Both the position numbers and the translations under genes were made by a program. Below the pieces are notes generated by a model. It was given only the letters and a program-made list of their open reading frames with translations. It did no database searches and had not been told where the DNA came from. DNA of 64,000 nucleotides from Porphyromonas asaccharolytica DSM 20707. Lineage in GTDB: Bacteria > Bacteroidota > Bacteroidia > Bacteroidales > Porphyromonadaceae. The DNA lies in contig NC_015501.1 of the NCBI RefSeq assembly GCF_000212375.1, positions 1,984,001 to 2,048,000 on the forward strand, read 5' to 3'. Below are positions 17,722 through 25,792 of the stretch, in pieces; position 1 is the first letter of the stretch, and every line of letters starts with the position of its first letter.

Positions 17722-19413
17722 TTAATATCCACTTCGCTTGATCTTTAGCTCAGGTGAATACTCTTTATCTATGTCGCTCTCAAAGTGACGATTTAGGGAA
17801 TCGGCTATTGTCTTTGCGATAGCTATACGCCTCGAGTCCCACAGGCAGGCACTCCACGCGATACGCAGGACTATGTTATTGCGAGATCCTCGTCCCTCAC
17901 TAAAGTGGCGAGCGAAGAGTCGTGGAGAGCTCAAGTTGTGATACCTCTGATGATCTGAAGTCATCTCAAAGCGCTGCTCTAACTCAGCTGTCAAGTCTTG
18001 GTAAAAGGCTTGATACGCTTCCATATCCTGCACGATTAGATTGTTTCCCGTAAAGCTCTCATCGCCCTTAACTCCTCCTGCAGAGAAGTGGAAGATGGTC
18101 GGATAACTCGGCTCGTTGGCTCCGCTAGCTACAAGTGGGGTTAAGGTCCAGCTACCAGGACGTGAAGTGAGCACCTCTAGGTCCTCCATATATTGAGCTA
18201 GATTGGGCTCGACTTGACGATCATCAAAGGAGTAGTAGGACTTATACGGTCTCATCTCTCCTAATTCGCGACTGATGTAATTAAATCCCCCGATCATAGC
18301 AAGGTAGTATGAGAAGTTGCCGATTGCGGCATCAGCTAGACTAGATGGAGATATGATCGTCACCTTAGATCCCCTGTCTATATAGTAGCCGTAAGGCTTA
18401 TTGACTATAAAATGCTCTACAGCAAGCTTGTCCTGTGGTCGCTCATCGATGGTCTGAGTGGTCGCAAGGTTGATCAGACGAAAATCATATGCCTCGTCCA
18501 CTACATCTAATATATCTCCCACCTTGAGACCTATGCGAGCTTGTAGATCACATATAGAGAGATGCTGAGGTACAATCTGAAAACCTGTCGGGCGGTCTAG
18601 CTTTCGCTCGAAAGCTCTATGTAGCTTCTCCTTGTTCTTTCTAATAGTTTCTTTGTGAGCTTCCTCTTCGAGTGTCTCCGAAAAGCCCGCTCCGACCAAA
18701 CCTGCCGGTATAGCAAAGAGAGCGATGCCAAGGATCCCTACGGCAAAGGCGACGACTTGCCCCACGGGAGTTACTGGCGGGGTCTCGGCAAACTGACCTG
18801 GATCACCTATGTACTGTGCAAAAGCCCACAACACGGAAGTCATACCATTATCAAAGGTTTCGGGCTGTGCCTCATGCTCATAGAAGAAGAGAACGAACGA
18901 TAGCATCAAAGTCACGACTAGGAGCACCTGTAGTGAGATGAGTATCTCTTTGGACTTTGAGGTGATCGCCTGCTGTAAGAGACGGAACGATCGCATATAG
19001 CGAAAGATCCTCAAGACACGTACTACACGTAGAGACTTGAGTACCTGATAGGGCAGCGGGAAGACGAATGCAAGATAGAAGGTATAGGTAGAGAGTATAT
19101 CTATCATACCGTAGAAGGTGAGACAGTAACGCACCCTACCCCAAAAACCTTTGTATTTGGGGCTAAGCACATCAGCGGTCCAAATACGTAGAGACACCTC
19201 TATCGTAAATATGATGACAGTGACAATGTCTATCACATGGAGTACACGCTCACAGCCCTCGGATATGTCAAAGGTGGATATGAAAACCGAGAGCGTACTC
19301 AGGACAATCAGTCCGACGATGGTGTAATCGACATAATTACCCCACTGCTTGGTATCAAGGTTTGTATCAAAGACCCGACCGAGCTGATGCTTAAATTGCT
19401 TGATGCGTTCCAC
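17722..19413 (-). CDS. voltage-gated-like ion channel with divergent selectivity filter
   Basis: 563 residues from a GTG start. The N-terminal half has the six-helix voltage-gated cation channel plan: S1 near 31-49, S4 with regularly spaced arginines at 124-147 (LRVVRVLRIFRYMRSFR), a pore loop at 190-206 and S6 at 218-244. The position of the potassium filter TVGYGD instead reads AQYIGDPG, so selectivity cannot be assumed. A cytoplasmic C-terminal half of about 310 residues has no recognised domain by eye. The start overlaps the end of the pyroglutamyl-peptidase gene by 23 nt, so the two are coupled. Confidence 0.83.
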   Translation of the reverse strand: MERIKQFKHQLGRVFDTNLDTKQWGNYVDYTIVGLIVLSTLSVFISTFDISEGCERVLHVIDIVTVIIFTIEVSLRIWTADVLSPKYKGFWGRVRYCLTFYGMIDILSTYTFYLAFVFPLPYQVLKSLRVVRVLRIFRYMRSFRLLQQAITSKSKEILISLQVLLVVTLMLSFVLFFYEHEAQPETFDNGMTSVLWAFAQYIGDPGQFAETPPVTPVGQVVAFAVGILGIALFAIPAGLVGAGFSETLEEEAHKETIRKNKEKLHRAFERKLDRPTGFQIVPQHLSICDLQARIGLKVGDILDVVDEAYDFRLINLATTQTIDERPQDKLAVEHFIVNKPYGYYIDRGSKVTIISPSSLADAAIGNFSYYLAMIGGFNYISRELGEMRPYKSYYSFDDRQVEPNLAQYMEDLEVLTSRPGSWTLTPLVASGANEPSYPTIFHFSAGGVKGDESFTGNNLIVQDMEAYQAFYQDLTAELEQRFEMTSDHQRYHNLSSPRLFARHFSEGRGSRNNIVLRIAWSACLWDSRRIAIAKTIADSLNRHFESDIDKEYSPELKIKRSGY

Positions 19414-20011
19414 AGGTTCGTTCGATTATGGCTACGATAGCCCGCACCATATCGTCTAGAGGCATCGTAGGCTTTTCAGGCTTAGCAGAGGGCTGACCCT
19501 CATAATATGGGAGGTGTACAAATAGGACTTGAGTGGACGGTCTGCTCTGAGCGACCGAGAGAGCCTCGTAGTAGAGGCGGTTGCAGACGTAGAGTCCAGA
19601 AGAGTTGGAGATCTTGACCTTTATCCCGAGCTGCTCGATGGTGGTGCGTAGCTCCTTGATTGCTGTATTGGTGAATAGAGCCGAACTTCCATTGGCATAG
19701 ATGATCTCCTCATCGGGGAGATAGCCTTCGTTGTCGGGGAGCTTGGAGTCCATCATATTGATAGCGATACGCTCTAGCTTGACACGATCGCTACCTCCAG
19801 ACTGTCCTAACATGATGATTAGGTCTGGAGTGTGCTGATCGATAGCCCTACGGAGAGCCGCCGCCACTTGATGGAAGCTAACAGGCATTAACTCCGTATA
19901 GATACGGACACCAGCTAGATCGTGGGTGGCTACTTCTTGAGCCACCACCCACGATGAGTTCTCAGGGTAGTTCCAGTAAGGTTCGAACCCTGTCACAAGT
20001 ACGGTATACAC
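19391..20011 (-). CDS. pcp: pyroglutamyl-peptidase I
   Basis: Cysteine peptidase (C15 family), 206 residues, removing N-terminal pyroglutamate from peptides. Catalytic triad visible: E80 in LERIAINMMDS, C143 in SNSSGLYVCN and H166 in LFVHLPY. N-terminal VLVTGFEPYWNYPENSSW matches the family. The start is GTG at 20011. It is the next-to-last gene of the long minus-strand run that begins at 25739; whether it belongs functionally to that cluster is unclear. Confidence 0.92.
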   Translation of the reverse strand: MYTVLVTGFEPYWNYPENSSWVVAQEVATHDLAGVRIYTELMPVSFHQVAAALRRAIDQHTPDLIIMLGQSGGSDRVKLERIAINMMDSKLPDNEGYLPDEEIIYANGSSALFTNTAIKELRTTIEQLGIKVKISNSSGLYVCNRLYYEALSVAQSRPSTQVLFVHLPYYEGQPSAKPEKPTMPLDDMVRAIVAIIERTCGTHQAI

Positions 20012-20031
20012 GTTGCGTGTTCTTGTAGTCC

Positions 20032-20274
20032 TTACTTACACCTCTTGAGGCTAGCCTTAGCACTCTCGATCTGACTCTTATAGTTCTCAATCTGACGATC
20101 GTGATAGGCTGACTTGTCTATCTTGCTCTTGCGGTAAGAGGCTTTTGATGAAGGAGACGAAGCACTCCTGATCCTACTTGCGTAGTACTCATTGTCTCGC
20201 TTCTTCTTCTCTCGCTCTCTTGCTATAGATGCACGTAGATCTATGATCTTTTTCTTATAGTGTTCTTTGCTCAT
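20032..20274 (-). CDS. small basic coiled-coil protein, uncharacterised
   Basis: 80 residues, strongly charged (MSKEHYKKKIIDLRAS..., many Lys, Arg and Glu), with heptad-like spacing suggesting one long alpha-helical coiled coil broken by a Ser-rich centre (SASSPSSKAS). No membrane segment. Not recognised. It lies 20 nt before pcp and 59 nt after the 67-residue gene on the same strand. Probably a real gene of the cluster, judging by spacing and lack of competing frames. Confidence 0.65.
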   Translation of the reverse strand: MSKEHYKKKIIDLRASIAREREKKKRDNEYYASRIRSASSPSSKASYRKSKIDKSAYHDRQIENYKSQIESAKASLKRCK

Positions 20275-20333
20275 GACATCTGCTTGCTTCTTATGCTATC
20301 ATATATATGATGGATGACTACGGAAGGACGATA

Positions 20334-20537
20334 CTAGCCTTCTCTATCCTCTAGAAAGGTCATCAGCTTGGAGCCAAACTGGCGTGTCGTCCAGTCGTTG
20401 TCGTACTCAAAGCCCTCCTGCTCTGCTATCTCACGTAGGGCTCCCTTTACGTTGTCGTATACGCGGTACACGGTAATACTACCGTTGTCTAGTTTGTTGA
20501 GGATGTACTCTCCTGTGGTTACTGTTTTCTTTGCCAT
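20334..20537 (-). CDS. small uncharacterised protein (TTGEYILNKL... type)
   Basis: 67 residues: MAKKTVTTGEYILNKLDNGS, then a region of mixed charge with WTTRQFGSKLMTFLEDREG at the end. Soluble, compact, with no cysteine. I have an impression of similar small proteins in other Bacteroidota beside comparable small-gene clusters, but cannot name a family. It is preceded by an A-rich, ribosome-friendly leader and sits 35 nt after the lipoprotein gene. Confidence 0.75.
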   Translation of the reverse strand: MAKKTVTTGEYILNKLDNGSITVYRVYDNVKGALREIAEQEGFEYDNDWTTRQFGSKLMTFLEDREG

Positions 20538-20572
20538 AGTTCTTTTAGTTGGTTTTAGTTTGGTTCTAAGAA

Positions 20573-21910
20573 TTATCTAGTGAAATACACTGGTCTGGTA
20601 TACTCCTTGGTATGTGTCAAAGAGGCTACTTCTAGCCAGATGTAGTTGTCGTAACGCATACGCTCGTTTTCGAAGCCTAGGTAGATGATCTTATGTCCTT
20701 GGGGTCTTAATTCACCATTACATGATTGAGTCCCCATCTGAGACTGATTGACATCATACTTGTAGTGTCCTGAAGAGGCTGTTTCGTCTTGAAACTTCTT
20801 GGCTTGCGTAGCATCGGTCAAGACATACATATTGCAAAAGGCATCCTCCTCACGAGCTGGACGTGTATTAAAGAGTAGTCGGTCGATGACGTTGCTACTG
20901 ATGGTACGCTTTTCGTACACCTTGATGCCCAAAAGCTTGATCTGCTTAGAGGCGAGGGATAAGTTGTCGGCAAACTTGCCATCGCTGGGAGCTGTCTTCT
21001 CATTGGTAGATATACGGAGAGAGTATAGTATGGCATCACTACCAGCAGGTACAGGTACAGATATCAAAGCTCGAGACTTACCAGAGAATATAGACTTGAG
21101 ATTACCTCGGAGTCCGATTTTCTTAGGCTCTTTAAACACCGCCGATACCCGCACACTCTCAGTGGCTTCTGCCAGGAAGTCTCCTTGCTTACAGCTCACT
21201 ATCTGCTCCGATACGCGTGGTCGCTTGTCGTCATCTACGCCTTCATATGAGAGCGAGAGATCGGTGATAAGCTCCCCACCATCGGGCCGCAACTCGACCA
21301 TATAGATACCATCTGAGGGGATAGTCACAAGCTCCTCTAGAGCTCCCCGCACACGCCACTGCTTGATACGCTTCTGATGATCGATACCAAAGAGAGTGAG
21401 GTGCACCGATCCTTGTGGGGTCAAGGAGATGCTGAGCTTGTCTTGAGCCTTGAAGTAATAAGGGTAACGCTTGACGGCATCTACCTTCATGTGTCTTCTA
21501 GAGATGAGGACTCTGCCTGAGGAGCGGGTTGATGTAGATACACTAGTGTATGTAGATTCAGTCTGTGATGACTGAAGTAGACTACTCGGAGCTGCTTGTA
21601 GCTCTGAGAGCCGCTCCTTGAGCTCTTGACACTTCTGCTGTGCACGCTCGCCCATACCGTCAGGATTGTAGTCGTACTCGATCCGACATAACTCTGTATA
21701 GAGAGCCTCTAAGTCTTGATCTGAATGCAAGCTTTGAGCTTTTGAGCAGATGAGGTCTAGCTTTTGCGATATATTGTCATACTTCATCTGCTCCAGCTCA
21801 GAGATCTTGTCGAGCTTTGCATCCTCCTTATTGCCTTGCCCACACCCAGCACAAGTCATAAGTATGCAGAGGAGCAAACCTCCATAGAGTATCTGTAACA
21901 GCCATTTCAT
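20573..21910 (-). CDS. putative lipoprotein with helical N-terminus, uncharacterised
   Basis: 445 residues from the ATG at 21910 (a longer in-frame start at 21943 overlaps the upstream gene and would place 11 residues before the signal). A lipoprotein signal ends at a lipobox-like TCAGC with C23 as probable lipidated residue. A predicted helical segment follows (residues 35-105), then a Ser/Thr-rich linker (TYTSVSTSTRSSGRV) and a beta-rich region including RRHMKVDAVKRYPYYFKAQD. No known domain recognised. Last membrane-associated gene of the small-protein cluster. Confidence 0.75.
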   Translation of the reverse strand: MKWLLQILYGGLLLCILMTCAGCGQGNKEDAKLDKISELEQMKYDNISQKLDLICSKAQSLHSDQDLEALYTELCRIEYDYNPDGMGERAQQKCQELKERLSELQAAPSSLLQSSQTESTYTSVSTSTRSSGRVLISRRHMKVDAVKRYPYYFKAQDKLSISLTPQGSVHLTLFGIDHQKRIKQWRVRGALEELVTIPSDGIYMVELRPDGGELITDLSLSYEGVDDDKRPRVSEQIVSCKQGDFLAEATESVRVSAVFKEPKKIGLRGNLKSIFSGKSRALISVPVPAGSDAILYSLRISTNEKTAPSDGKFADNLSLASKQIKLLGIKVYEKRTISSNVIDRLLFNTRPAREEDAFCNMYVLTDATQAKKFQDETASSGHYKYDVNQSQMGTQSCNGELRPQGHKIIYLGFENERMRYDNYIWLEVASLTHTKEYTRPVYFTR

Positions 21911-21923
21911 ACCTTCTCTCTGT

Positions 21924-22568
21924 CTAGTAGTTATAAGACTCATCGATGAGCTGTTCTAACCGCTCTCTCACCTGATCACTCTGAAATGCCGCATACTCAC
22001 TGGCGTACTGACTACTGCTTGCGTCTACATAGGTAGCAAACCACGATAGCTTGCTCCTTACAAACTGACTAGCCTCATCTTGTCGTCCAGCAGCACACAT
22101 AGCCACTACGACATCATTCATGTAGTCGTAGAGACAGGGGGCATTACCTATATAGCTTTCATCAAGAGCCTTTAGGGGATAGTAGTTCCAAGCGGTCTCG
22201 TAGTCTCCATGCTTGACTAGGTAGTCTCTGAGTAGCTTACAAGCATCTCGTTCGTAGGGGTAAAGGGAGTACGAGATATCATCTCGACCTTTGTGATATG
22301 GCGTGAGTACCTCGTATACGTAGATAGCTTGCTTAGGATTGTCGAGCTCTAGGTAGACGCGTATCAGACGTAGCGCACAGCTCTTCTTGTCGGAGCTGTC
22401 ATCAATCTGCTCAATATACTTGGATGCTTCGGTGAGGTTACCCTCTTCGAGGGCTTTTTTAAACTGCTTGACAGCACTACTGCTACAAGCCGTGCTGATT
22501 ACGTTGCCGATGAATGCAATCCCTAGAAGGGCTAGAACAGCATAAATGATAATCTTCTTCGTACTCAT
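21924..22568 (-). CDS. membrane-anchored TPR-like protein, uncharacterised
   Basis: 214 residues. An N-terminal membrane anchor, MSTKKIIIYAVLALLGIAFI, is nearly the same as that of the OmpA-domain protein at 22983. The rest is helical, with repeats resembling tetratricopeptides (EEGNLTEASKYIEQI, LDNPKQAIYVYEVL, HGDYETAWNYYPL, AGRQDEASQFV). Probably faces the periplasm and binds a protein partner (inference). It is 13 nt upstream of the lipoprotein start and 10 nt after the preceding frame. Confidence 0.75.
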   Translation of the reverse strand: MSTKKIIIYAVLALLGIAFIGNVISTACSSSAVKQFKKALEEGNLTEASKYIEQIDDSSDKKSCALRLIRVYLELDNPKQAIYVYEVLTPYHKGRDDISYSLYPYERDACKLLRDYLVKHGDYETAWNYYPLKALDESYIGNAPCLYDYMNDVVVAMCAAGRQDEASQFVRSKLSWFATYVDASSSQYASEYAAFQSDQVRERLEQLIDESYNY

Positions 22569-22578
22569 AAGAATGGGT

Positions 22579-22947
22579 CTAATAACACTCTAGATGGATA
22601 GAGCGAATGCTTAAGAAGAATAGGTTCCCAATGATATCAGCGTAAGAATAGTGAGGAGAATAAAACTTAGGATGAAAGAAGAGACAAGAATGACTTTGAG
22701 ACAGAGACGGATTTTTTTTCGGACCAAGTTCACGGCGGAGTAACTTGATACTGCTAGAGTACCATGTCACAGAATTGTGGATCTGCGGGTAAGTCTTCAC
22801 AGCCACAGTTCGTATCAGGTTCCAAAACAATATAAATGGAACTGATAGGACTGAGCCTAGACATCCGAAGAAGTTCCTTCGAGCTACGATCCTATGGCTT
22901 GACTTGAACCGCATATCTAGATTTCCGAGCTTTGTTCGCCGTGCCAT
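22579..22947 (-). CDS. small membrane protein with probable frameshift in an A8 tract
   Basis: The annotated frame encodes 122 residues. The first 76 look genuine: basic start MARRTKLGNLDMRFKSS, then a hydrophobic helix (CLGSVLSVPFILFWNLI). After GPKK the sequence turns into unlikely low-quality protein (SLSQSHSCLFFHPKFYSPH). Directly there lies a run of eight A (plus-strand T 22712-22719). Removing one A gives KKIRLCLKVILVSSFILSFI and more, a second convincing membrane helix ending at a stop at 22611 (111 residues). Either the tract varies, slips, or the sequence has an indel. The start resembles that of the 52-residue protein at 24294. Confidence 0.6.
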   Translation of the reverse strand: MARRTKLGNLDMRFKSSHRIVARRNFFGCLGSVLSVPFILFWNLIRTVAVKTYPQIHNSVTWYSSSIKLLRRELGPKKNPSLSQSHSCLFFHPKFYSPHYSYADIIGNLFFLSIRSIHLECY

Positions 22948-22982
22948 AGTTTCGTTAGGTTTTAGTTGTTAGCTTATGAGAC

Positions 22983-23426
22983 TTACTCTATCACGACAAA
23001 CTCTGTGCGACGGTTGACCTCTAGACTGTCTGGGTCTATAGGGTCTGTGGATCCCTTGCCCTCTGCTTCTAGACGCTCTGCAGAGACCCCTTGACTGATG
23101 AGAAAGTCCACAGCTGCCTGAGCTCTAGCCTCTGAGAGCCGTTGGTTAAAGGTCTCATCGCCTTCCTCTGAAGTGTGTCCTTCTAGCTTGAGCTTTAGGC
23201 CTGAATGACTCTCCATAAACTTAGCAAGGTCGCATAGGACGAGCTGCGCCTCTCTGGTCAGATCAGCTTTGCCCTTGGCGAACTTGACATCGTTGAAGTT
23301 CTGCTCCAGCTCCTCGACCCGCTCACGATAGAGTTTATTCCTTTGTCTTCTATTAACACAATCTCCAATGAATCCGATGCCGATGAGAACCAGGACAATG
23401 TAAGTTATAATCTTCTTCTTGCTCAT
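22983..23426 (-). CDS. membrane-anchored OmpA-domain protein (short)
   Basis: 147 residues: one N-terminal membrane helix (about 5-22), a short coiled linker, then a complete OmpA-like peptidoglycan-binding domain (about 45-147) with KGKADLT, LEGHTSEEGDETFNQRLSEA (contact region) and NRRTEFVVIE. It should sit in the inner membrane with the OmpA domain gripping the cell wall. The domain is about three-quarters identical to that of the protein at 24508, showing duplication within the cluster. Confidence 0.88.
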   Translation of the reverse strand: MSKKKIITYIVLVLIGIGFIGDCVNRRQRNKLYRERVEELEQNFNDVKFAKGKADLTREAQLVLCDLAKFMESHSGLKLKLEGHTSEEGDETFNQRLSEARAQAAVDFLISQGVSAERLEAEGKGSTDPIDPDSLEVNRRTEFVVIE

Positions 23427-23513
23427 AGGGGATATAGCTTAGCCACGTGTGGGTGGGACGATAGTCAATGGAGACACTACTGAGGGGTAGTGCTCCATTG
23501 ACATCTACTTAGG

Positions 23514-23828
23514 TTACTTCTTGCCTGCAGCGACTAGTGTGATGTTGTCGCTACTGAGCTCAGTGTTCTTAGCATTGGCCACTTGCACGCCAATGCCGTA
23601 TAGCTCGACAATCTTCTTCTCGAAGTTACCGACTCTTAGGTTGCCACCTACAGTCAGCATACCACCCTTTGCGGAAGATGTCATAAGAGATCCGATTGTA
23701 GCCTCGTCATCGGCCATTGCTTTACAGTTTTCCGTCGTATAGACGCGGAGCGTAGCTCCAAATTCTTTCTTAAAGTTTGCCTTGAGGGTCTTAACCTTCA
23801 TGCGGCTGTCAATGCGAAAGTCTGCCAT
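23514..23828 (-). CDS. small FKKEFG-type protein, uncharacterised
   Basis: 104 residues with pattern RIDSRMKVKTLKANFKKEFG, then TLRVYTTENCKAMADDEATI, SAKGGMLTVGGNLRVGNFEK and IVELYGIGVQVANAKN. This resembles a widespread family of small soluble proteins in Bacteroidota and Proteobacteria that I cannot name or assign a function. It lies between the TerB-like gene (29 nt) and the short OmpA gene (87 nt). Likely cytoplasmic. Confidence 0.78.
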   Translation of the reverse strand: MADFRIDSRMKVKTLKANFKKEFGATLRVYTTENCKAMADDEATIGSLMTSSAKGGMLTVGGNLRVGNFEKKIVELYGIGVQVANAKNTELSSDNITLVAAGKK

Positions 23829-23857
23829 GTTATTATAGTTATTGGTTATTAGTATGG

Positions 23858-24274
23858 TTAGAATTCGACTTCGATCTCTGGGCTGTACTTAACAAGGTCT
23901 AGCAGCATGAGCGTCACATCGGCATGCTCGACTTCTCCGCCCATAGCGTCAGCTAGGTCAAAGAGAACCTGCACCTCATCCACAGTGACAACGTTGTCTG
24001 CCATGACGATCTCGATAGCGCACTGCAAGAGCTTTTTTGTATCATCCTCTTCGATAGCTGAAGCTTTGTCGATGAGATACTCTTGGACGGCATCACCATC
24101 CTTCTCCTCTAGAGCGTTGACCGCCTCCTGAACCTGCTGAATGAGAGTCGCGGAGTCTATGCCAAGCGCCTCAGCGATGTCAGTAAGCATTTCGTTTTCC
24201 TCCTCGGAGTATACACCGTCTGCCCAGATGGCTACAGCCAGAAAAGCTGCTACATTCTTTATGTTTGATTTCAT
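23858..24274 (-). CDS. TerB-like acidic helical protein
   Basis: 138 residues, very acidic and all-helical. The N-terminal VAIWADGVYSEEENEML and the later CAIEIVMADNVVTVDEVQVL are the two metal-binding-like D/E motifs of the TerB fold. TerB proteins are associated with tellurite resistance, phage inhibition and stress-linked membrane systems, usually with other Ter genes. None of TerC, TerD or TerZ is visible here, so a different partner set is likely. Cytoplasmic. Confidence 0.72.
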   Translation of the reverse strand: MKSNIKNVAAFLAVAIWADGVYSEEENEMLTDIAEALGIDSATLIQQVQEAVNALEEKDGDAVQEYLIDKASAIEEDDTKKLLQCAIEIVMADNVVTVDEVQVLFDLADAMGGEVEHADVTLMLLDLVKYSPEIEVEF

Positions 24275-24293
24275 AGTTCTGTCGTTGTCTTTT

Positions 24294-24452
24294 TTATTTG
24301 AGCATTCGTTTGATACGTCTGAGTAGACTAGCGTCTTCTTGACGACGTTTTTTTGCGGCTGCTGCGCGAGCCTTTGCTAGATTTTCGAGCATAGCTTTAC
24401 CTTCCTTGGTACGCTTGTCGATCTTACCTGATTTAGTTCGTTTTACTGCCAT
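24294..24452 (-). CDS. very small basic protein, uncharacterised
   Basis: 52 residues beginning MAVKRTKSGKIDKRTKEGKA and ending in a Lys/Arg-rich tail (LLRRIKRMLK). The RTKxGxxDxR start is shared with the protein at 22579. Spacing is tight: 19 nt before the TerB-like gene and 55 nt after the large OmpA gene. Strongly basic, so it could bind nucleic acid or membranes (inference). Confidence 0.7.
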   Translation of the reverse strand: MAVKRTKSGKIDKRTKEGKAMLENLAKARAAAAKKRRQEDASLLRRIKRMLK

Positions 24453-24507
24453 TGTGGTATTACTTAGTTGGTTATTAGTAGCGTTGAGATGATTAGCCTC
24501 AGCTTGT

Positions 24508-25398
24508 TCACTCTATGACGATGAACTCAGTGCGTCTATTGACCTCTGGGTTGTTTGGATCAATCGGTTCACTAGAACCCTTGCCCTCAGCTTGCAAGCG
24601 GTCCGCTGAGATGCCTTGGCTGATGAGGAAGTCTACAGCAACTTGAGCTCGCTCCTCTGAGAGTCGCTGATTGAAGGCCTCATCGCCCTCCTCTGAGGTG
24701 TGCCCCTCGATCTTGAGCTTTAGGTCAGGATTAGCCTCCATCAGTTTGGCTAGATCATGGAGGACAAACTTAGTCTCGTCTGTTAGGTCTGCTTTGCCCT
24801 GGACAAACTTAGCTGCATTGAAGTTTTTCTCGATCTCCTCAATACGGTCTTTATAAACTACCTTCTCTACGGTGACGACCTTCTCCACCTCGACCACCTG
24901 GGGCTTACGAAGTAGGAAAAATGCTATGATGGCACCTATCAGGAGCAGTGCGATGATGAGCCAGAGCCACCAGGGGAGTCCTTTCTTCTTAGCCACTGGG
25001 GGGATATAGCCGTTGAGATACTCTAGTCGGAAGCCTCCCTTCTCGCCAACTCGTCCAGCTTTTTCAAACTCTGCTACCACAATATCATACTGTGTAGCAT
25101 GTCGTACGATTCTCTCGAAGCTTGGCTTGGTCCACATACTGACGACAGCAACTTTCTTGCCGTCACCCATAGTGAGTAGCTCGTCGGGAGCCTTGAAGTA
25201 GCCGTTCCAATTGGCTGTAGTTCCCTGTTCCTCTGCATAGATAAAGGTTTCTGGTACACCTTTGTCTGGATTCAGCTCGTTAGGAAATGCTTTGCGCAGG
25301 TCTGCGAGGGTAGCATGTGGATACATAATCATGTAGGCATGTACGATGCCTAGCGCTGTACGGTTTTGGGCTTTGCCAAATACTTTGATTTTGTCCAT
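24508..25398 (-). CDS. OmpA-domain membrane protein with novel cytoplasmic N-domain
   Basis: 296 residues in three parts. Residues 1-135 form a soluble domain not recognised, with IVHAYMIMYPHATLADLRKA, FPNELNPDKG, TANWNGYFKAPDELLTMGDG and VVSMWTKPSFERIVRHATQY. A membrane helix follows near 142-163 (LPWWLWLIIALLLIGAIIAF) after a KKK positive patch. A coiled linker leads to an OmpA-like domain (about 185-296, LKIEGHTSEEGDEAFNQRLS, NRRTEFIVIE). The topology couples a cytoplasmic sensing or effector domain to the cell wall, which is unusual. Confidence 0.85.
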   Translation of the reverse strand: MDKIKVFGKAQNRTALGIVHAYMIMYPHATLADLRKAFPNELNPDKGVPETFIYAEEQGTTANWNGYFKAPDELLTMGDGKKVAVVSMWTKPSFERIVRHATQYDIVVAEFEKAGRVGEKGGFRLEYLNGYIPPVAKKKGLPWWLWLIIALLLIGAIIAFFLLRKPQVVEVEKVVTVEKVVYKDRIEEIEKNFNAAKFVQGKADLTDETKFVLHDLAKLMEANPDLKLKIEGHTSEEGDEAFNQRLSEERAQVAVDFLISQGISADRLQAEGKGSSEPIDPNNPEVNRRTEFIVIE

Positions 25399-25419
25399 GA
25401 GGTTTATAGTGTTATAGTT

Positions 25420-25593
25420 TTATCGTCCGAATAGTTTCTTCAAGATGCCACGGCCTATCTTTTGGTTCAGACCACTCTTGCTCGTTGGAATACCTGTACG
25501 CCGAGATACTCGCTGTCTGAGCCTTGATACGCCCACGGCTCTCTGCCATGAGAAGGAGAGGCCTGGTATTGGTGTCGATCGTTTGCGTCCCAT
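25420..25593 (-). CDS. very small basic protein (GLSFSWQRAVG type), uncharacterised
   Basis: 57 residues: MGRKRSTPIPGLSFSWQRAV, then SRLRQRVSRRTGIP and SGLNQKIGRGILKKLFGR. Highly basic with an internal GLSFSW motif. It lies 5 nt after the 46-residue gene and 21 nt before the large OmpA gene, so co-transcription is nearly certain. Function unknown; the compact motif content suggests a conserved small protein rather than a chance frame. Confidence 0.7.
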   Translation of the reverse strand: MGRKRSTPIPGLSFSWQRAVGVSRLRQRVSRRTGIPTSKSGLNQKIGRGILKKLFGR

Positions 25594-25598
25594 AGGGG

Positions 25599-25739
25599 TT
25601 ATATTATCTGATATAAATACTCCACATAATCAGCAGCAGAGCCACGTAGCATGCAGAGGTTGTGCTCGTTAAAGCACAACTTCTGAGTCTTGGCAAAGTT
25701 TGCAACTATATTCTCTCGTACGGATGTGGCTAAGTTCAT
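25599..25739 (-). CDS. very small protein, first gene of the cluster
   Basis: 46 residues: MNLATSVRENIVANFAKTQK, LCFNEHNLCMLRGSAADYVE, YLYQII. Two cysteines seven apart; probably helical. It stops 5 nt before the next gene's ATG. It is the promoter-proximal frame, 54 nt downstream of a TACCTTTG element. Not recognised. Confidence 0.6.
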   Translation of the reverse strand: MNLATSVRENIVANFAKTQKLCFNEHNLCMLRGSAADYVEYLYQII

Positions 25740-25792
25740 AGTTTTTTAGTGATTATGTTATGGAATTGGCAACTCCATAAGAACTTCACCGA

